This document shows, piece by piece, positions 1 through 13,550 of a stretch of DNA of 64,000 nt; positions within the stretch are counted from its first letter, which is position 1; each line of letters opens with the position of its first letter. This stretch comes from Hymenoscyphus infarciens (lineage: Eukaryota > Ascomycota > Leotiomycetes > Helotiales > Helotiaceae). A program made the translations under genes and the position numbers. The notes beneath the pieces were generated by a model. It worked only from the letters and a program-made list of their open reading frames with translations. It was not told the origin of the DNA and did not search any database. The stretch is from the NCBI GenBank assembly GCA_001414345.1, contig LLCB01000053.1:62001-126000 (forward strand). Direction: 5' to 3'.

Positions 1-20
1 GCGCTTAAATTAGCTATAAT

Positions 21-193
21 TGTTAGTATGACTTATAGTTATAAAAGCGATGTAAAAAGAGTTGTATTATCGTTCGTATATACCGAGTAAAGCTAGCTAC
101 GATGCCTACTTAAGTAGCTCTTAAGCGAGAAGCATATATACCTACGTATACTAATCTAAATCGCTATTTACCTCTTAAATATATATACTAATA
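21..193. repeat. Left LTR of the first retrotransposon
   Basis: Aligns without gaps to 6023-6195 over 173 bp. I see about 20 differences, almost all transitions in both directions between copies, with one apparent transversion, as expected if each LTR was mutated independently by RIP. Confidence 0.85.
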
Positions 194-3100
194 CTAGTAC
201 TTCTTTAAAACGACAGAAGTTACTTAAAATTATTAAAAATCATATATCTAATCTAACTAATCAGAGCCCTCTATCTCTATCCTCGACTAATAAGAAGGCT
301 CTATTTCAGTCTTCTATTATCTCTTATTTCGTTTCACCTACTCTATAAAGTTGATATCTAGCTTATTAGTATTAATTAACTTTTATAGAGCATTATAGTA
401 ACCCTTTTTAGTTATAGTATCTATAGAATTACTCTTACTATTAATTTATTTAATCTTATTAATCTCTCTTAATTTATACACTTCTTATAAGTATATAACA
501 TTAATTATTAGTCGCTTCTCTTTAGTTATACTTAATTTAGCTATATATTTATAAATAGACTTTAAATTAGTATATATTATAAGTAGTACTTTAAATTCTA
601 AGATACTTTTAAAAGTTGATTTTATTAAAGCTATAACATTAAATCTAAAGCTTATTATATATAATTCTAATACTAAAATACTATAAGTAACTCTTTTATA
701 CTTAGTAGAAGACTAATATAAGATATTAGTATTATTATCCTTATCTATAAGAGTAATAATATAACCGATTTATAATAATAAGTTCTTATTATTAGTAAAT
801 AATCTATTAGTAAAAGTATATAACTTTAAAGAAGACTTATCTAGTTTAATAAATTTAAGTCTTCTTAAGAAATTATTAATTTACTATTAAATTTACTTAT
901 TAAGAAGTAAAATATTATTATCTTAAGAATTAATAGTTTAAGTAGTATATAATAAGTTAAAAGCAGCCTTAGGCTAGGATACTATAGCTAAGTATACCTC
1001 TCTAACACGTTATATAATATATTAATCTTTAGTTTTTACTATATATAATATCTCTTTTATATTAAATATCTTAGATAGAGCCTTTTATACTAAATCTAAG
1101 TATTTTATATAATTCTAAGTAAGAGATATAGAGCTATTATAATACTTAGTAATTAGTCCTCTATTAAATTTAATTAGATAGTTAATAGTAAGCTCCTCTC
1201 TCTTCTTAGATATAAACCTAGCTTTGCTAATAGTAAGCTCTTCTTTATTAGTAAAAGCGTTATTAGTAAGTATAAGAGTATTATTAGTTTAAAGGCCTAC
1301 TATACTAAAAGAGGTATCTAACTTTACTTACTCGTTATATTAGTATAACTTAGTATATAAAAGACAGAGGTTAAATATTAACTATTCTATTATAAGCCTT
1401 AGAATATAGTATTTATAGTATATTATAAACTAATAATTACTAGCTTATAGAATACTATATAATAGCCTAATTACTTTAAAGAATACATCTTTCTATTAAG
1501 AATAACCTTTAAGAGAGTATATAAAGAATTTCTAATTTAAGTTAGTTAAAGATTATATATATACTTATATAATATCTTAAATAAATACTTATAAACCTAA
1601 AAGTATTATAATAAGTATAAGGATTATTCTCTAGCTTACTCTTTAAATTATAGGTGCTTAAGTAAGTATTAGTAACTTTATAGTATTATTATATACTTAG
1701 ATTACTAATCTTAACTTTATAAAAGTAAGTATTATACTCTTAAATTTAATATTATCTATAAAGCGTAATTTAAATATTCTAGTATTAAGAAGTAACTCTT
1801 TCTAAGTAATAATCTTAAAAATACTTTAATTAGTTAATCTATTAATCTCCTTTTATTATAATTTAATATATACTATACTATTATTAGCTATAAATACTTT
1901 AATATTATAAGATTTACTTAAATTAGTAAGAAAAGTTCTAATATCTTTAAGAGTAATATAGTCGAAATCGTCTATAAAAGTATCTAACTATTAGAATAAT
2001 ACTTTAAAAGACTTATTTAAAGGCTTTAGATACTTTTAGAACTGTCTATATCTATGCTTCTAAAAAGGTTCTAGTATAGTTTCTAGAATATTAGTATTTT
2101 AGTAGATTTATAACTATTAAAGTTAGTATTAGAGAGAAGGTAAATATTATTTAATATCTTATCTACTCTATTACTTAAAAGTTCTACCTTTTTTATAGAG
2201 TTATAATATCGTTTTAGATAGTACTATACTAGAAACTTCCTTAGTCGCTAGTGCTATTCTAGAAGTTTTAAAAGTTTTAATAAAGTATAGCTTTATAACT
2301 ATAGATTAAAACTTTATAAAGCTACTTAGTAGTACTATAATATAGTCCTTATTCTTAATTCCTTAAAAGATAAAAGGTTTTATCTAAAACTTTATATACT
2401 TCTTTTATACTAAAACGTCTAAATTTAAGAGTAAGTTCTTAACTTAGTTAATTAGTCTATTTTATATATTAAGAGCTTCTTTAACTTAATAGGATATAAT
2501 CTACTTTTATACCTCTTAAGTAGTCTTTTTATAGGTCTTAGATCTTATAGAAATCAGTTATAAAAGTATATTAGTTATAGTTATTTAAGTATATACTCTA
2601 TATACTAATAGAGTAGAGACTAGTCTATTTAGGCCTACTATATCGTTAATTACTTTAAAGGCTATTTAAAGTACTAAACTTTATAAGAGATATAGCTCTT
2701 ATTTATATATAATATTATATACCTATTAAATTAGTCTATAGTAACGTTCTACTATACTAATTAAATTATATATCTTAACTAGTATAGTTTTTACTATAGT
2801 ACTTATTTTAGTAGTAGAGTATATAAAGTCCTTTCTAACAAAGTTTATCCTAGTATCTATAATAATATAATTAAGAGATCTAAGATATATATTAATCTAA
2901 TATCTTTAGAAAACCTCTTATATAGTTGTTACTTTTATATCTAGTAAAAAGTTACTTACTTAATACCTTATTACTTTGTCTATATAGTATAAGACTACCT
3001 ACTTATTAAGAAAGAAAGTATTAATTAAAATACTATAATTAAATTTAAAGTTATTATAAAAAGTAAACTTAAATCAGCTAAGTAAACTTCTATACTTTTA

Positions 3101-6022
3101 ATAGTATTTATAAAATTTAGTAAGATATTAAAGAATACCTTAGTTAATATAATACCTAGCTCTTTCTAATATATATTATAATCTTAGTACTAATAGACAG
3201 CTAAATCGCTTATAAAGTTATTAAATATTAATATCTATAAGAAAGGTCAGATACTTCTATATAAAGTTATATATAGCTTTATCCTAGAGTAGAAAAAAGT
3301 ATCTAAATCCTTATATAATAGAGAACCTTTTAACTTTCGTCTCTTTCTTATTCTCTTAGATAAGTACGTTTTAAAGATTATTTAGAGTAATATTTAGATT
3401 ATCTATATTATTAATATAAAGGATAAAAAGGGTATTAGATTATACTATATAGAATTTAGCTTTTCTAATTAGTATATTAATTATTATTAATTCTAAAAAT
3501 AGAGTATATCTCTTACTAAACTAGATATTAAATTAACCCTTTATACCTTTATTAATTAAGACGCTTTTAATAAGTCTAATATATATAAGATATTAGTTAT
3601 ATCTTATACTTAACTTTTAAGCTACTCTAGTATTAATTATTATACTAAAGAAGTTCTTTTTTATATATCTTTTAGCTATTATTATAAACACCTCTTTTAT
3701 AAATTCATATATAATATTAAAAGTATTATTTAAGTTATTTAGGTTTTATAGAATATATTTATTAATAGTATATTTTTATACTAAACTTATTAAATTTATA
3801 ATAAGTTATTTAATATTTAAATCGTTAATAAATCCTATAAAAGTAATATTATAATAGATAACTTCTTTATCTAAGCTAGTATCTAATAAGTAACTATCTT
3901 CTTTTAATAGAGTAATAACGTAAAGTGTCTCTAATATTTCCTTCTCTTAAATACCCTAAGTATATACTATATTTATATTATATACCTTTCTAGTATATCT
4001 ATCTTACTTTCTTTTAAAGTATCTAGAATTCTTATTAGTTTATTTAGTAAAGTAATAGTCTTACTCTTCTTAACTATAATCCTAAGATAAATAGTCGTTC
4101 TTTCTATATATATAATATATCCTCTTCTTATTATATTAATCTATATTACTAAATTTATTTATACTATATTATCTATTCTTATAAAAGTATCTTTTAGTTA
4201 TTATAGTTTTATTTATAACTATCTCTAGGTAGACTTTTATATAGAATTAGATTAAACTTTATAGAAGAGTAATAGTATTAGAAATTGAAGAGTCTTAGAG
4301 TAAAGTTAATATTATAATAGTATAATCTAAGACTTTTTTATATATTAAAATTAGCTTATTTAAAAACTAACTATTAGTACGAAAGTCTATAAAGAGGGAA
4401 AATCTTAGTAAATTAAGTCTTAATAATATATTCTTAAAAGACTTTAATATTAATACTCTAGATACTTATATTATTTCTTATAAATTAATATTATTCTACT
4501 TAGATAATTAGCCTCTTTTATAAAGTTTATCTTTAAAGTATTATTATATAGATATAGATAAAACTTTAAAAGATTAATTATTGTTTTTATTAAAAAGTAT
4601 AATATAAAAGTAATTTAAAGTATTACCTTTTAATATAGTAGAGAAGGTAAGAGAGTAAATTACTAGTAATACCTTACTTCTCTTATATATATCTTTAAAT
4701 ATTATAACTTTAATTATAAAGTTATCTTCTTTTCTACTATACTTTTAATTATTCTTATATGCTTTTATAAGAGTATCTAATATACGTAAGTAGTCTTAAC
4801 TCTTTTAAGAATTTTATAAAGTTAACTCTAGTTTAAAATATACTATATTTATTTATACTAGTAGCCTTCTACTAGAATTATTCTATTACTAATTATATTC
4901 TAGATACTTAGAGGTATTATTAAAATTATTACTACTAGTATCTTTACTAAATTAATAGAATATAAAGAAGGAGGTCTAGTCGTCTTTTAGTAGACCTAGA
5001 GGTTAGATTAGAAGTTATACTAGATTACTTAAGTCTTTCCTTTTAGTTAGTAGGATTAAAGTCGTTAAAGGTATTAGTTATTATTATTATTATTATTATA
5101 TAGTAGATACTTATAAAGCTTCGTTTCTAGCCTTTAACTTAGATTAGGTGTTTTAAGTAATATTTTTAGCTAAAGGTTATTATTATTAGAGTTATTATTA
5201 CTATAGCTTTTATTATCTTTTAATATATTTCTCTATATATTTATAATAAGAGCTAAAGACTTTAGTACTAGCTCCTCCTAATACTATATCTTTTAATTCT
5301 TTGTCTAACTACTTAGTTTAGTTAACCTTAGTAGTAGTATTATATAGTACTTAAGATATAAGTATCTTATATCTATCTATCTTAACCTATATACCTCTTC
5401 TATAAAGTATTCGTTATAACTTAGTAGTAGTAGATTAGTAGATTTTAGTAAATTTATCTTAATTCTATTCTTTAAAATCTACTTAAAATTCATCTTAAAG
5501 AAGAAGGTCTTCGTTCTCTTCTTTAACGTACTTCTCTTCTCGTTTAGTAGCAAAAATCGTCTCTTTTATCTATATTAACTTTAGCTTTAGTACTAGCTTT
5601 AGAGCTTGTTTTAGAGCCGAAGTTAAAGCTTCTAAAGTCGTCGAAATCAGTAGTATGTCTATTATATTATAGATGTTATTATTACTTAAATTAAATTTAA
5701 GTATTATTAAAAGTCCGTTTATACTTTACTTAGTAGATTATAAATAAAAGAGATATCAGGTTTCAAGTAAATAGGTGTCTTAGAGAGTATAAATTATCTT
5801 AGTAGATAAAAGAAGGTTAGTAAGGTATTAATATTTATAATCAACGCTTCTTATCTTAAGAAGCATTTATAGTATATTGTCGAAAAGTTATTAAACAGTA
5901 GAAGAAGTTACGATTAGAGAAGAGGAGTCTGCTAGTAATATCAAGTTTACTTTTATATAAGTATATCTATAATAGAGCTATACGAAGTAACTAAGTATCT
6001 AATCTATACGTCTACTAATTAG

Positions 6023-6195
6023 TATTAGTATAACTTATAGTTATAAAAGCAATATAAAAAGAGTTATATTATCGTTCGTATATACTAAGTAAAGCTAGCT
6101 ATAATATCTACTTAAGTAGCTCTTAAGCGAGAATCACGTATACCTACGTATACTAATTCGAATCGCTATTTACCTCTTGAATATATATACCGATA
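6023..6195. repeat. Right LTR of the first retrotransposon
   Basis: Partner of the repeat at 21-193. It starts TATTAGTATAACTTATAG where the left copy has TGTTAGTATGACTTATAG, and it is followed directly by the ATAAT duplication. Confidence 0.85.
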
Positions 6196-6216
6196 ATAAT
6201 ATAGTAAATATAAAAG

Positions 6217-6930
6217 CGGTAATTAACACTTTTATTCTCTAAATAATCGTAAATACCTAGAATATCCTTTAAATTACTTAAAAAGTAACTACTCTATCTC
6301 TTAAATAATACCTCTTAAAAATAGAGGTATTCTAGTTAGAAAAGAGAGATATTTAAGTTAGTTTATACTTTTTCTTTATTTATTAGTTTCCTTATACTAA
6401 TATACTAAAAAGTAATAAATATAGTAAATTAACCTACTTACGTACTATCTACTTATAACTACGTAAACTAACTCTTAAGAGCTTTAGTTAAGCCTAATAC
6501 TCTCGATTCTTTCGCTTACGGCTTTTATTACTTACTAAGTAATCGACGATTTCTTAAGGCTTAATATTATAGTTAAAGGTTATAATCTTAAGATACTAGC
6601 TTTAATTTACTAAAAAATAGATAGCGTAATATAGTAAAAATAGTAAATAATAACTAACTTAAATATCCCTCTTTTCTAACTAGAATACTCTTATTTTTAA
6701 GTGGTCTTATTTATAGAATAGAATAGTTACTTTTTAATTAAATTAGAGGAGAAAAGTGTTAATTACAATAGAGAAAAAGTATAAACTAACTTAAATATCT
6801 CTCTTTTCTAACTAGAATACCTCTATTTTTAAGAGGTATTATTTAAGAGATAGAGCAGTTACTTTTTAAGTAATTTAAGAGATATTCTAGGTATTTACGA
6901 TTATTTAAGAGATAAAGGTGTTAATTACCG
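6217..6930. mobile_element. Inverted-repeat DNA element with ~160-bp arms
   Basis: The first ~160 bases (from CGGTAATTAACAC) reappear inverted at 6770-6930 with only a few transitions. A third, more diverged copy of the right arm lies directly inside it (about 6651-6770). The interior has no open frame. The long near-identical arms indicate a non-autonomous transposon or a fold-back element. No target duplication is recognisable outside the ends, possibly because of RIP. It abuts the LTR element within 22 bp. Confidence 0.65.
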
Positions 6931-8606
6931 TTAATATAATATACTTAAGACTAACCCTCTTCCTAGAAAGAATAAAGGAACGTCGTTGAAATATCGTCAA
7001 TATATACTATATCTAATATCAAAACTTCTTAAAACATCAAAACTTCTCACAATATTAATAACACTATATACTTATTAGTAACCCTACCATAGCAACCTCA
7101 CGCTTACTTAACAACTCATTCCAAGACTTGTAGGAGAAAAGTTATTCTTAATCTAACTAGCACCTCATACACCTCCTCCCCCTTTTCGCCTACCCCTCTT
7201 TACAAAATTTCCACTCCTAGCTCTCTTACTTTCCACTCTCACTTTTCCAATTCTCTACTTCATCCCTACATGCTAAAGCCAAAGTACACCACACCATACT
7301 ACACCACACCACACTACACCACACCATACTACAACCTACCTAGAATTTTCATTTTTATTTTTTGTAAATGAAAAAAAAAAAACTCCAAATCACAGCCGAT
7401 AAAGCTCAATCTAGTAAGCCATATTTCAATCTAACAAGTGATAATCATAGCCTCACTTAATCTCGCACTCACAAACCAAGTCTCCTCCGTACACCACGCA
7501 TCGCATCGCATCGTATCGTATAATAAACCCCCCCCCCCCTCCAAAAAAAAACAAAAAAAAAAAGGTGTAACAAAAAGGTGTAGAAGTGGTATGACATCAG
7601 ATGCGAAGTGAGTGAGTAAGTAATAGCTTAGCTTGACGTCTAGAATCAAGATAGATATCTAATTTTAAACTCGGAGAAATTATTGGAGCGCGAGGTTTGG
7701 AACTAGAAGTACACGTCTCACCCACGCAGTCATGGTATGACTTCTTTTTTGGTCCCCAAATGTGAAGGTTGGCTTACTCCGTGTTAGGTAGCTTACTTTG
7801 TATTTGATAGCTCACTTTGTATTTGGTAGCTTACTTTGTATTTGGTAGCTTACTTTGCATTTGATGGATCACATTTTATTCAATGGGGTACTCGTGGATC
7901 ACTCGTAGCTTACTCCCGACTATTCTTTTGGCCCCCAAGTCTAAATTTTGGGTAGTTGCCTTCACATCTCCAAGTCACAATCAAGAAAACAAAAACTTAA
8001 CATGCAATCTCAAATATCATTTTCCTCATGCTCTCCCTCTCCATTCGAGGAAACTCGACGCAGGTAGAATTTTTTATGTCACAAATATCCTCCCGCCCTA
8101 TCCCTAATAGTAGCATAGCAAAAGAAGAATCATCGCAAGCGCCCCAAGCTCTTTCCCTACTCAATTCAGAAAAAGCCTTCAGCAAGTGAAAAACAAGCAA
8201 GAAGTACATTCCATTCCATTCCCTCAGAGCTAAAATAGCCCCCTCGAAATTGAGTTTTTCCTTCAACAAATTTTCGGTAAACAAATCTCCTTAATTCCAC
8301 CCTAATACACAGAAAAGCAAATATCAAAAGAAAAAATGACAAGAAGGGGCGGTCATCGTAATGGCGTAATATCACGTGGTATCTAAAAACAACAATAGCG
8401 AGAAGGAAGGAAAAAAATCAGAAGAATCCCTAAATACTCTCACAAATATGTGCATCCCCATAAAACAAGGTTGCTGGTAGTGAAAAAATCAAAATGACCT
8501 TCAAATTCTCTCCGGGGGGAAAGATGGCCATTTATCGGAGAGTGGTGAAAGGGAAGATGTGTGTACAATGCGGCGGAAATATCAGATTCGTAGTTCATAA
8601 ATGGAT
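6931..8606. other. Intergenic, low-complexity rich, no gene seen
   Basis: Transition from the AT-rich island to normal composition near 7.0 kb. It holds ACACC-type repeats (about 7280-7335), a run of A at 7371, a CGCAT-type microsatellite near 7495, runs of C and A at 7527-7562 and a 19-bp tandem repeat. Short open frames here lack conserved features. The last few hundred bases are probably the 3' untranslated region of the minus-strand gene that ends at 8607. Confidence 0.5.
7785..7879. repeat. Five 19-bp tandem units
   Basis: Units of TTGGTAGCTTACTTTGTAT follow one another with period 19. The middle units are nearly identical; the outer ones, especially the fifth, are diverged. Confidence 0.8.
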
Positions 8607-11600
8607 TCAGTGAACCTTCTTTCGGCCAAACATGCGTTGGAAAGTGCTGCTTTCTTCCTTGGGCGAGTTCGAGTTCAAGACGAAAGGTTGTGGTTGAGTT
8701 GGAGCTCGTGGAGGAGGTTCATTGCTCATCAGAAAGTCGGCGAGGTCATTTGTTCTACTGACTGGTGCAGCAACAGCCTCTCGTGGTTGATAAGCCTTTC
8801 TTGGTACTCTGCTGCGAGCTGACTCGACTTTAGGAGCATAGTTGTCACTACGGCTACTCTCCTGTGGTGGAGCGGCCATGGTCGTAAATCTGGCATTAAT
8901 TGGCGCGTGCGTGTTAACACCGTTTCGAGAATTGACCGATCGTGATTCTGGTCCTGAGGAAGTCTTGGGCTTTTGAACTGCTGGCGCTGGTCCATTCGGG
9001 GTTTTTGGCTTTGGATTTGCTGGAGATTCCGAGCCACGTCGACCAAAGCGATGCATCAAACTGGTAGTACTCGACTTCTTTCTAACATCCTTTCCTGGTG
9101 GTTTTGGTACGGAGTCGAAGACGGAGGTTGTGGCGGGTTCTGGTGGAGGAGGGACATTTCGAAGGAAATCCGCGAGACTCTCTTCTTTGATGGGTTTGGC
9201 CTTTGGGGTAGGGTTGTAGCCCTCTTCTTCATCAGAGAAATCGATAGCGTATGGATCTCGGACACGTCGAGTCTTTCGCTTTGGCATCATGTCGGGCTCG
9301 TCGAAATCATTTCGTTGAGTTGGCAGAGGCTTGTTCATGGCAGCATTCTTCAACAATCCGGATTGGGAAGTGACGGAACTTTGTACAGAGGTGGATGTTG
9401 TTTGGCTGTAGCGTGGTTCATGCAGAGTAGCGTCAATTGCCTTTCCACCCACGGCACCCGTCATCTGATCAGAATCCATAGTGCTTCGAAATGGTGCCAC
9501 GGTTCGTGAAATTCTATGTTGTCCCTGCTTATCGAGTTGTGGTCCTGATCGAACAAAGTCAATCAAATCACTGATGCTGTCTCCACGAGGTACGACTGCA
9601 TCTCTAGCCTGCAACTTCTTTCGACCAGCAGATGACTCTGCACGACGTGGGAGATTTGCTGGGCTAGCAGTACGGGGGACTGAGCCACTGAAATTTCTTG
9701 GTACACCATTCGTTCCACGATGGCCTTGAACAGGACGAGCTGGAACCTGCTCGTAGGAGTTTGCTGGCCCGGTACTTCTGATAAATTCGGCAAAGTCTCC
9801 AATGGAATCTCGATCAATTCTCGCATCTCGTGGTTGAGGAACATTAGGTCGTAGCTTCGATCCAATGTTGGCTCCGGGCGCAGCTCTAGATCCTACGCTG
9901 CTGCCCTCGACCGGATTGGAACGCAGACCTCCCATGTATCTGTTGGACGAAGAGCCTGATCGGCTGGTTCCTGGTCGGGGAACTTCGTGTGTGTTTGCTT
10001 TGATTGAGCTGGTACCACGAGGACTATCAGGTGACTGTGATTTGAATTAGTAATTGCGTCTGAACTATCCGTAAAATTCACTTACTTCAATGTTGCGCAT
10101 GTTCTGCGGGGTGAGAGTGTACTGGATGGTCTCGTCACTTCTAATAAGTTGCTCAAAACTCTGTCCCTTGCTCTCGGCAATGGATCCTTCCTCCGAGCCC
10201 CGTGTTGCAACATGTTTTTGACTTGCGGTATCAGAACCCGAAGCCGATTGATGTGGAGATTTCTGGATCGAGGTTGATCGCTTTCTGTTTGGATCCGCTG
10301 AACGTGCTGTGGGAACACGAGGAAGATTTGTATTGATGGCACGTAGGGGTTTTTGTTGCTCCACTCCTCGTTTTGTGGAAGTTTGCGACGATGGTTGGTG
10401 CCCGTTCTTGCCATATTCCGAAGTATCATAACTTGGGGCCAGAGAGCTCGCTTCGTCTGAAGTGCCGAGAGCAACTTCCATCAATTCACGTAGTGGCGTC
10501 AAGGAAGGCGCCATATTCTCAGGCATGGGTTGCAAACGTCCAATAGGCTGGTCTTTAGTAGGGGACTTTGCAACAGCCTTGCGGGGTGGAGGGACTGCCG
10601 ACAATTTGAACGGAGCAGGTTCCTTAGTAGCCTGTTTAGTGACCACTTTTGCTTCCTGGTGAGTTGGGCTAAAGTCAACATCGACACCTTGCATGGCTGC
10701 AGCAAGCTCGGCTGGTCTTGCCGTGTCGAGCTCTGTGTCCGACTCATATGCCTCCTTCTCTTCCGTGATAGACTCTTCACTGCTATGAGCGTTTCCTGTC
10801 GAAGCGTTGCGAGCAATTGAGCCACGATTCGGACCCCCGCGTGTCATTGGGCTCGAAACCCGTGGAGATTGTGTTCCAGAGGTGAGTGGTGCGTGAATGC
10901 TTGTAGGCCGAGAACTAACACGCTCTGCCATGCGGTCTCCCTGTCTCGTATCAACAGATCCAGTTCGTGATAATGATGGAGTCCTGGCGACGTCGATCAC
11001 TCGCACAGACGAATGACCACTGTGCGAACGAATACTAGAACGTCTAGAGGGGCCTACTGGGTCGTGGGGGGAACCGCCACCAACCGACACGCGAGCTGTA
11101 AGAATTACCGCCTCCTCTGGTTCCTCATCGGAATCAATTTCGGACTTGGAGTCGCTTTCAGTTTGAGGTGCCTTTCCTTGAACAGCAGAAACTATTCCAG
11201 CTGCTGCCACGGCTCCCGCAGCAACCACACCGGCAACAATTCCCGGAATTACACTCTCACCATGGTCTGGTTGAAATTTTGGTTCAGCTCTCAATTCGTG
11301 GGTTGCATTTTCGACAGCCTCATCTTGCGCCTTGTTGGATTTCTCGACTTCTTCTTTTCCAGCCTTCTCACTGTCCTCGAATTTTAGTCGTTTGGAAGGA
11401 TTGTATGGCGAGGGTGTTGGAGTTGGCAATGAGTTGGATCGCTTTCTTGCAACCGGTAGCGAAGATACTGGTTCTCCATCCTCCGTAGGCGTGAGTGGGA
11501 ATTGCCCAAAGAAAACCAGACTTTTTGGTCGCGGTTGTGGGGCATCAACCTCGTTAGTTGGCGCATCGGTCTCTAGGTCGTCCTTGATTTCAGCTGCAAG

Positions 11601-12689
11601 TCCTGGTATCTCAATTTCGCGAACATCGTCGTCCGTCATTGGTAATGGAATTCCAGCTGCAACTTCGTACTCCGCAAGAACCGCTACTAGTGATGGTCTA
11701 CGGATGGCGTCGTCCATTTCTTCCTCGGGGGGAGTGGCGGTTGCTCGATTAGCTAGCTGAGTTTGTAACGACTCTCGCGAGAACGATCGGCTGAGTGAGA
11801 TGGAAGTCGTGGGTGATCGTACGCGCTTCTTCCAGCCTCTCCATAACCGACCCAAAGTCCTATCGAGTGCCACCCGTTCCACGTCTGTGTCTTCAACCAC
11901 AACCCGCTCCGCGATCTCTGTGGGGACGCTTGTACCATCTCTGGCCTCCTTTTCGTATTTTGTTCGCAGACGTTGGTATGCTGCTTGACCAGCTACCACC
12001 AAAACCTGTTCGCCCACAAATTCAAGAATTGAAGTGAGGAAAATGGCAACAGCTGGAGATACAACGCCGGAATTTCGAGAGAGTGGGCCATTGCTTCTTG
12101 ACTCCAAGTGCTCTTGTTCAGTGTAGAAATCCTCGTCTTCCTCCTCCATGTCGCCCAATGACGAATAAACCATGCAACGTAGTCGTGTGCGCTTCCAAAT
12201 CAACTCTAGATCCCAATCACCATCAGCCTCTAGCCCGTTGTGGTATGCCATTATTTGCTCGTCATCTCCGTCGCCCAAGTATTCGTGTAATTCCTGGTCT
12301 GCCCCACTGATAGCATCCCTGGCGAGTTTTGGTTTTAGTACCTCACTGACGGCTGGGCGGAGTGAAGTAAGCGATGTTGATTTTGAGACTGAGAGAAAGT
12401 TGAAGAGAAGTTGGTCCAAGAATCGGTTTACCAATCGCAGGGCTGGCTGTGCAACCAATGCTGTTTCTCCTGATGGCTCAATTCCATGTTGGTCAAGCCA
12501 ACTCTCTGCCTGGCTGTCATGGTCATTGGTGACAATTTGTGAAGCTGCGGATGCAGCAATAAATCCAGGTTCGGGGGAGATTAGAAGCGGTGGTGACATC
12601 AAGCCACCATAGCTGGTAGATGGTCGGTCGCTAGAGATGCTCTGGGAGCGTCCTGCGCGAGGATAAAGGACGATATCTGGAGGCGCCAT
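8607..12689 (-). CDS. Large conserved fungal protein with histone-H2A-like helix and repeated DFxxF motifs
   Basis: Two exons, 12689..10086 and 10034..8607, joined over a 51-bp intron (GTAAGT donor, CTAAT branch, CAG acceptor) that keeps frame; 1343 aa. An in-frame GTG at 12719 lies upstream, but the ATG at 12689 has good context. Residues ~80-150 and ~160-260 are predicted helical, and ~211-230 contains FLTSILEFVGEQVLVVAG, which resembles histone H2A helix 2 (known H2A pattern YLAAVLEYLTAEILELAG). An acidic EEEDED run lies at ~181-187. A hydrophobic Ala/Gly/Val stretch near 495-520 may be membranous or structural. The remainder is Ser/Pro-rich and basic. The C-terminal exon repeats a short motif of the type S(I/L)xDFxxF(I/V)RS four times and an FGR(R/K) motif twice. 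I recognise it only as a conserved Pezizomycotina protein of unknown role; nuclear action is inference. Confidence 0.85.
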
Positions 12690-13467
12690 TGTTGACTGTT
12701 TCCCCTTCCGCAAACTCACTTGGAGCTGCTTCGTCCCCTGATATGTTGTTTCACTCCAGATCGGATGGAGATCGGTTGGTTCTCCAAGGTGGTTTGTTGT
12801 TGGGCGAGCGGAAATATATTTTTGATGAAAGGTGAAGGTGGCGTTCAGAGGGAGCTTTGTTGCTGGGAGTTCCGATCTAACTCATTTCCCGACATCCGAC
12901 ATCCGATGTCTGTCTACAAACTTTGGATTAGCCTTTGAAGATGCGTCAATGGTAGATGAACTGATGGTCAGGCTGGAATGACTGGATTCTAGTAAGATTG
13001 AAATGGTGCATACAGTTGCTGACCAGCCAGATCGATGGAGGAGTGATTGAGCGCAGCGCCTGGCTCTCGCTATCTCATATGACTCTGTACAGTCCTTTCC
13101 GACCAAATTGAATTTGTTTGTGGAAAACAGGAGGAAACAATTTCGGTGGGAGGTTGAAAAGAGGTTCAGATGCAAAGGGTCGCTGGTACCGTTCAGTGAC
13201 CTTCTCGAAGGGTGGTGCCTGTAAATACGAAACGCAGCTTCAGCACATACCTGGGATTCTCTTCAAGGTTTCCGTGGACTCAAAAGCGGGAGTCGGGCAG
13301 CGCGGCGCGGCGCAACGCAACGCAACGCAGCGGGACTCTCGAAGACGACGGGAAGGTGTAACAGGAAAGAGGAGAGATGGGAAGAAAGATGACGAGAGAT
13401 GGGGCTGCACCATCTGCACTGCAGCACCGCAGACAGCTAGCTGGTGGGAGGTGGTATAGTAGTGGAT

Positions 13468-13550
13468 TGGTAGTGGTAGTGGTAGTGGTAGTGGGAGTGG
13501 GAGTGGGAGTGGGAGTGGGAGTAGTAGTAGTAGTAGTAGGAGTAGTGGGA
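13468..13550. repeat. GTGGTA/GTGGGA/GTA microsatellite
   Basis: Uninterrupted purine/T-rich short repeats: GTGGTA units, then GTGGGA units, then GTA units. They create long meaningless open frames on both strands. Confidence 0.9.

Larger units (their letters stand above)
21..6195. mobile_element. Full-length RIP-degraded LTR retrotransposon
   Basis: Two 173-bp direct repeats bound this 6175-bp AT-rich block. The 5-bp sequence ATAAT occurs immediately outside both ends (16-20 and 6196-6200), as expected for a target-site duplication. The left LTR begins TG and the right TA, and both end in TA, which fits TG...CA termini after C->T/G->A damage. No open frame of useful length remains on either strand. 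A (TAA/ATT)-rich stretch near 5090 and remnants near 5580 look more like Gag coding on the minus strand, but neither a primer-binding site nor a polypurine tract is clear, so orientation and superfamily (copia or gypsy) stay unresolved. Confidence 0.85.
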
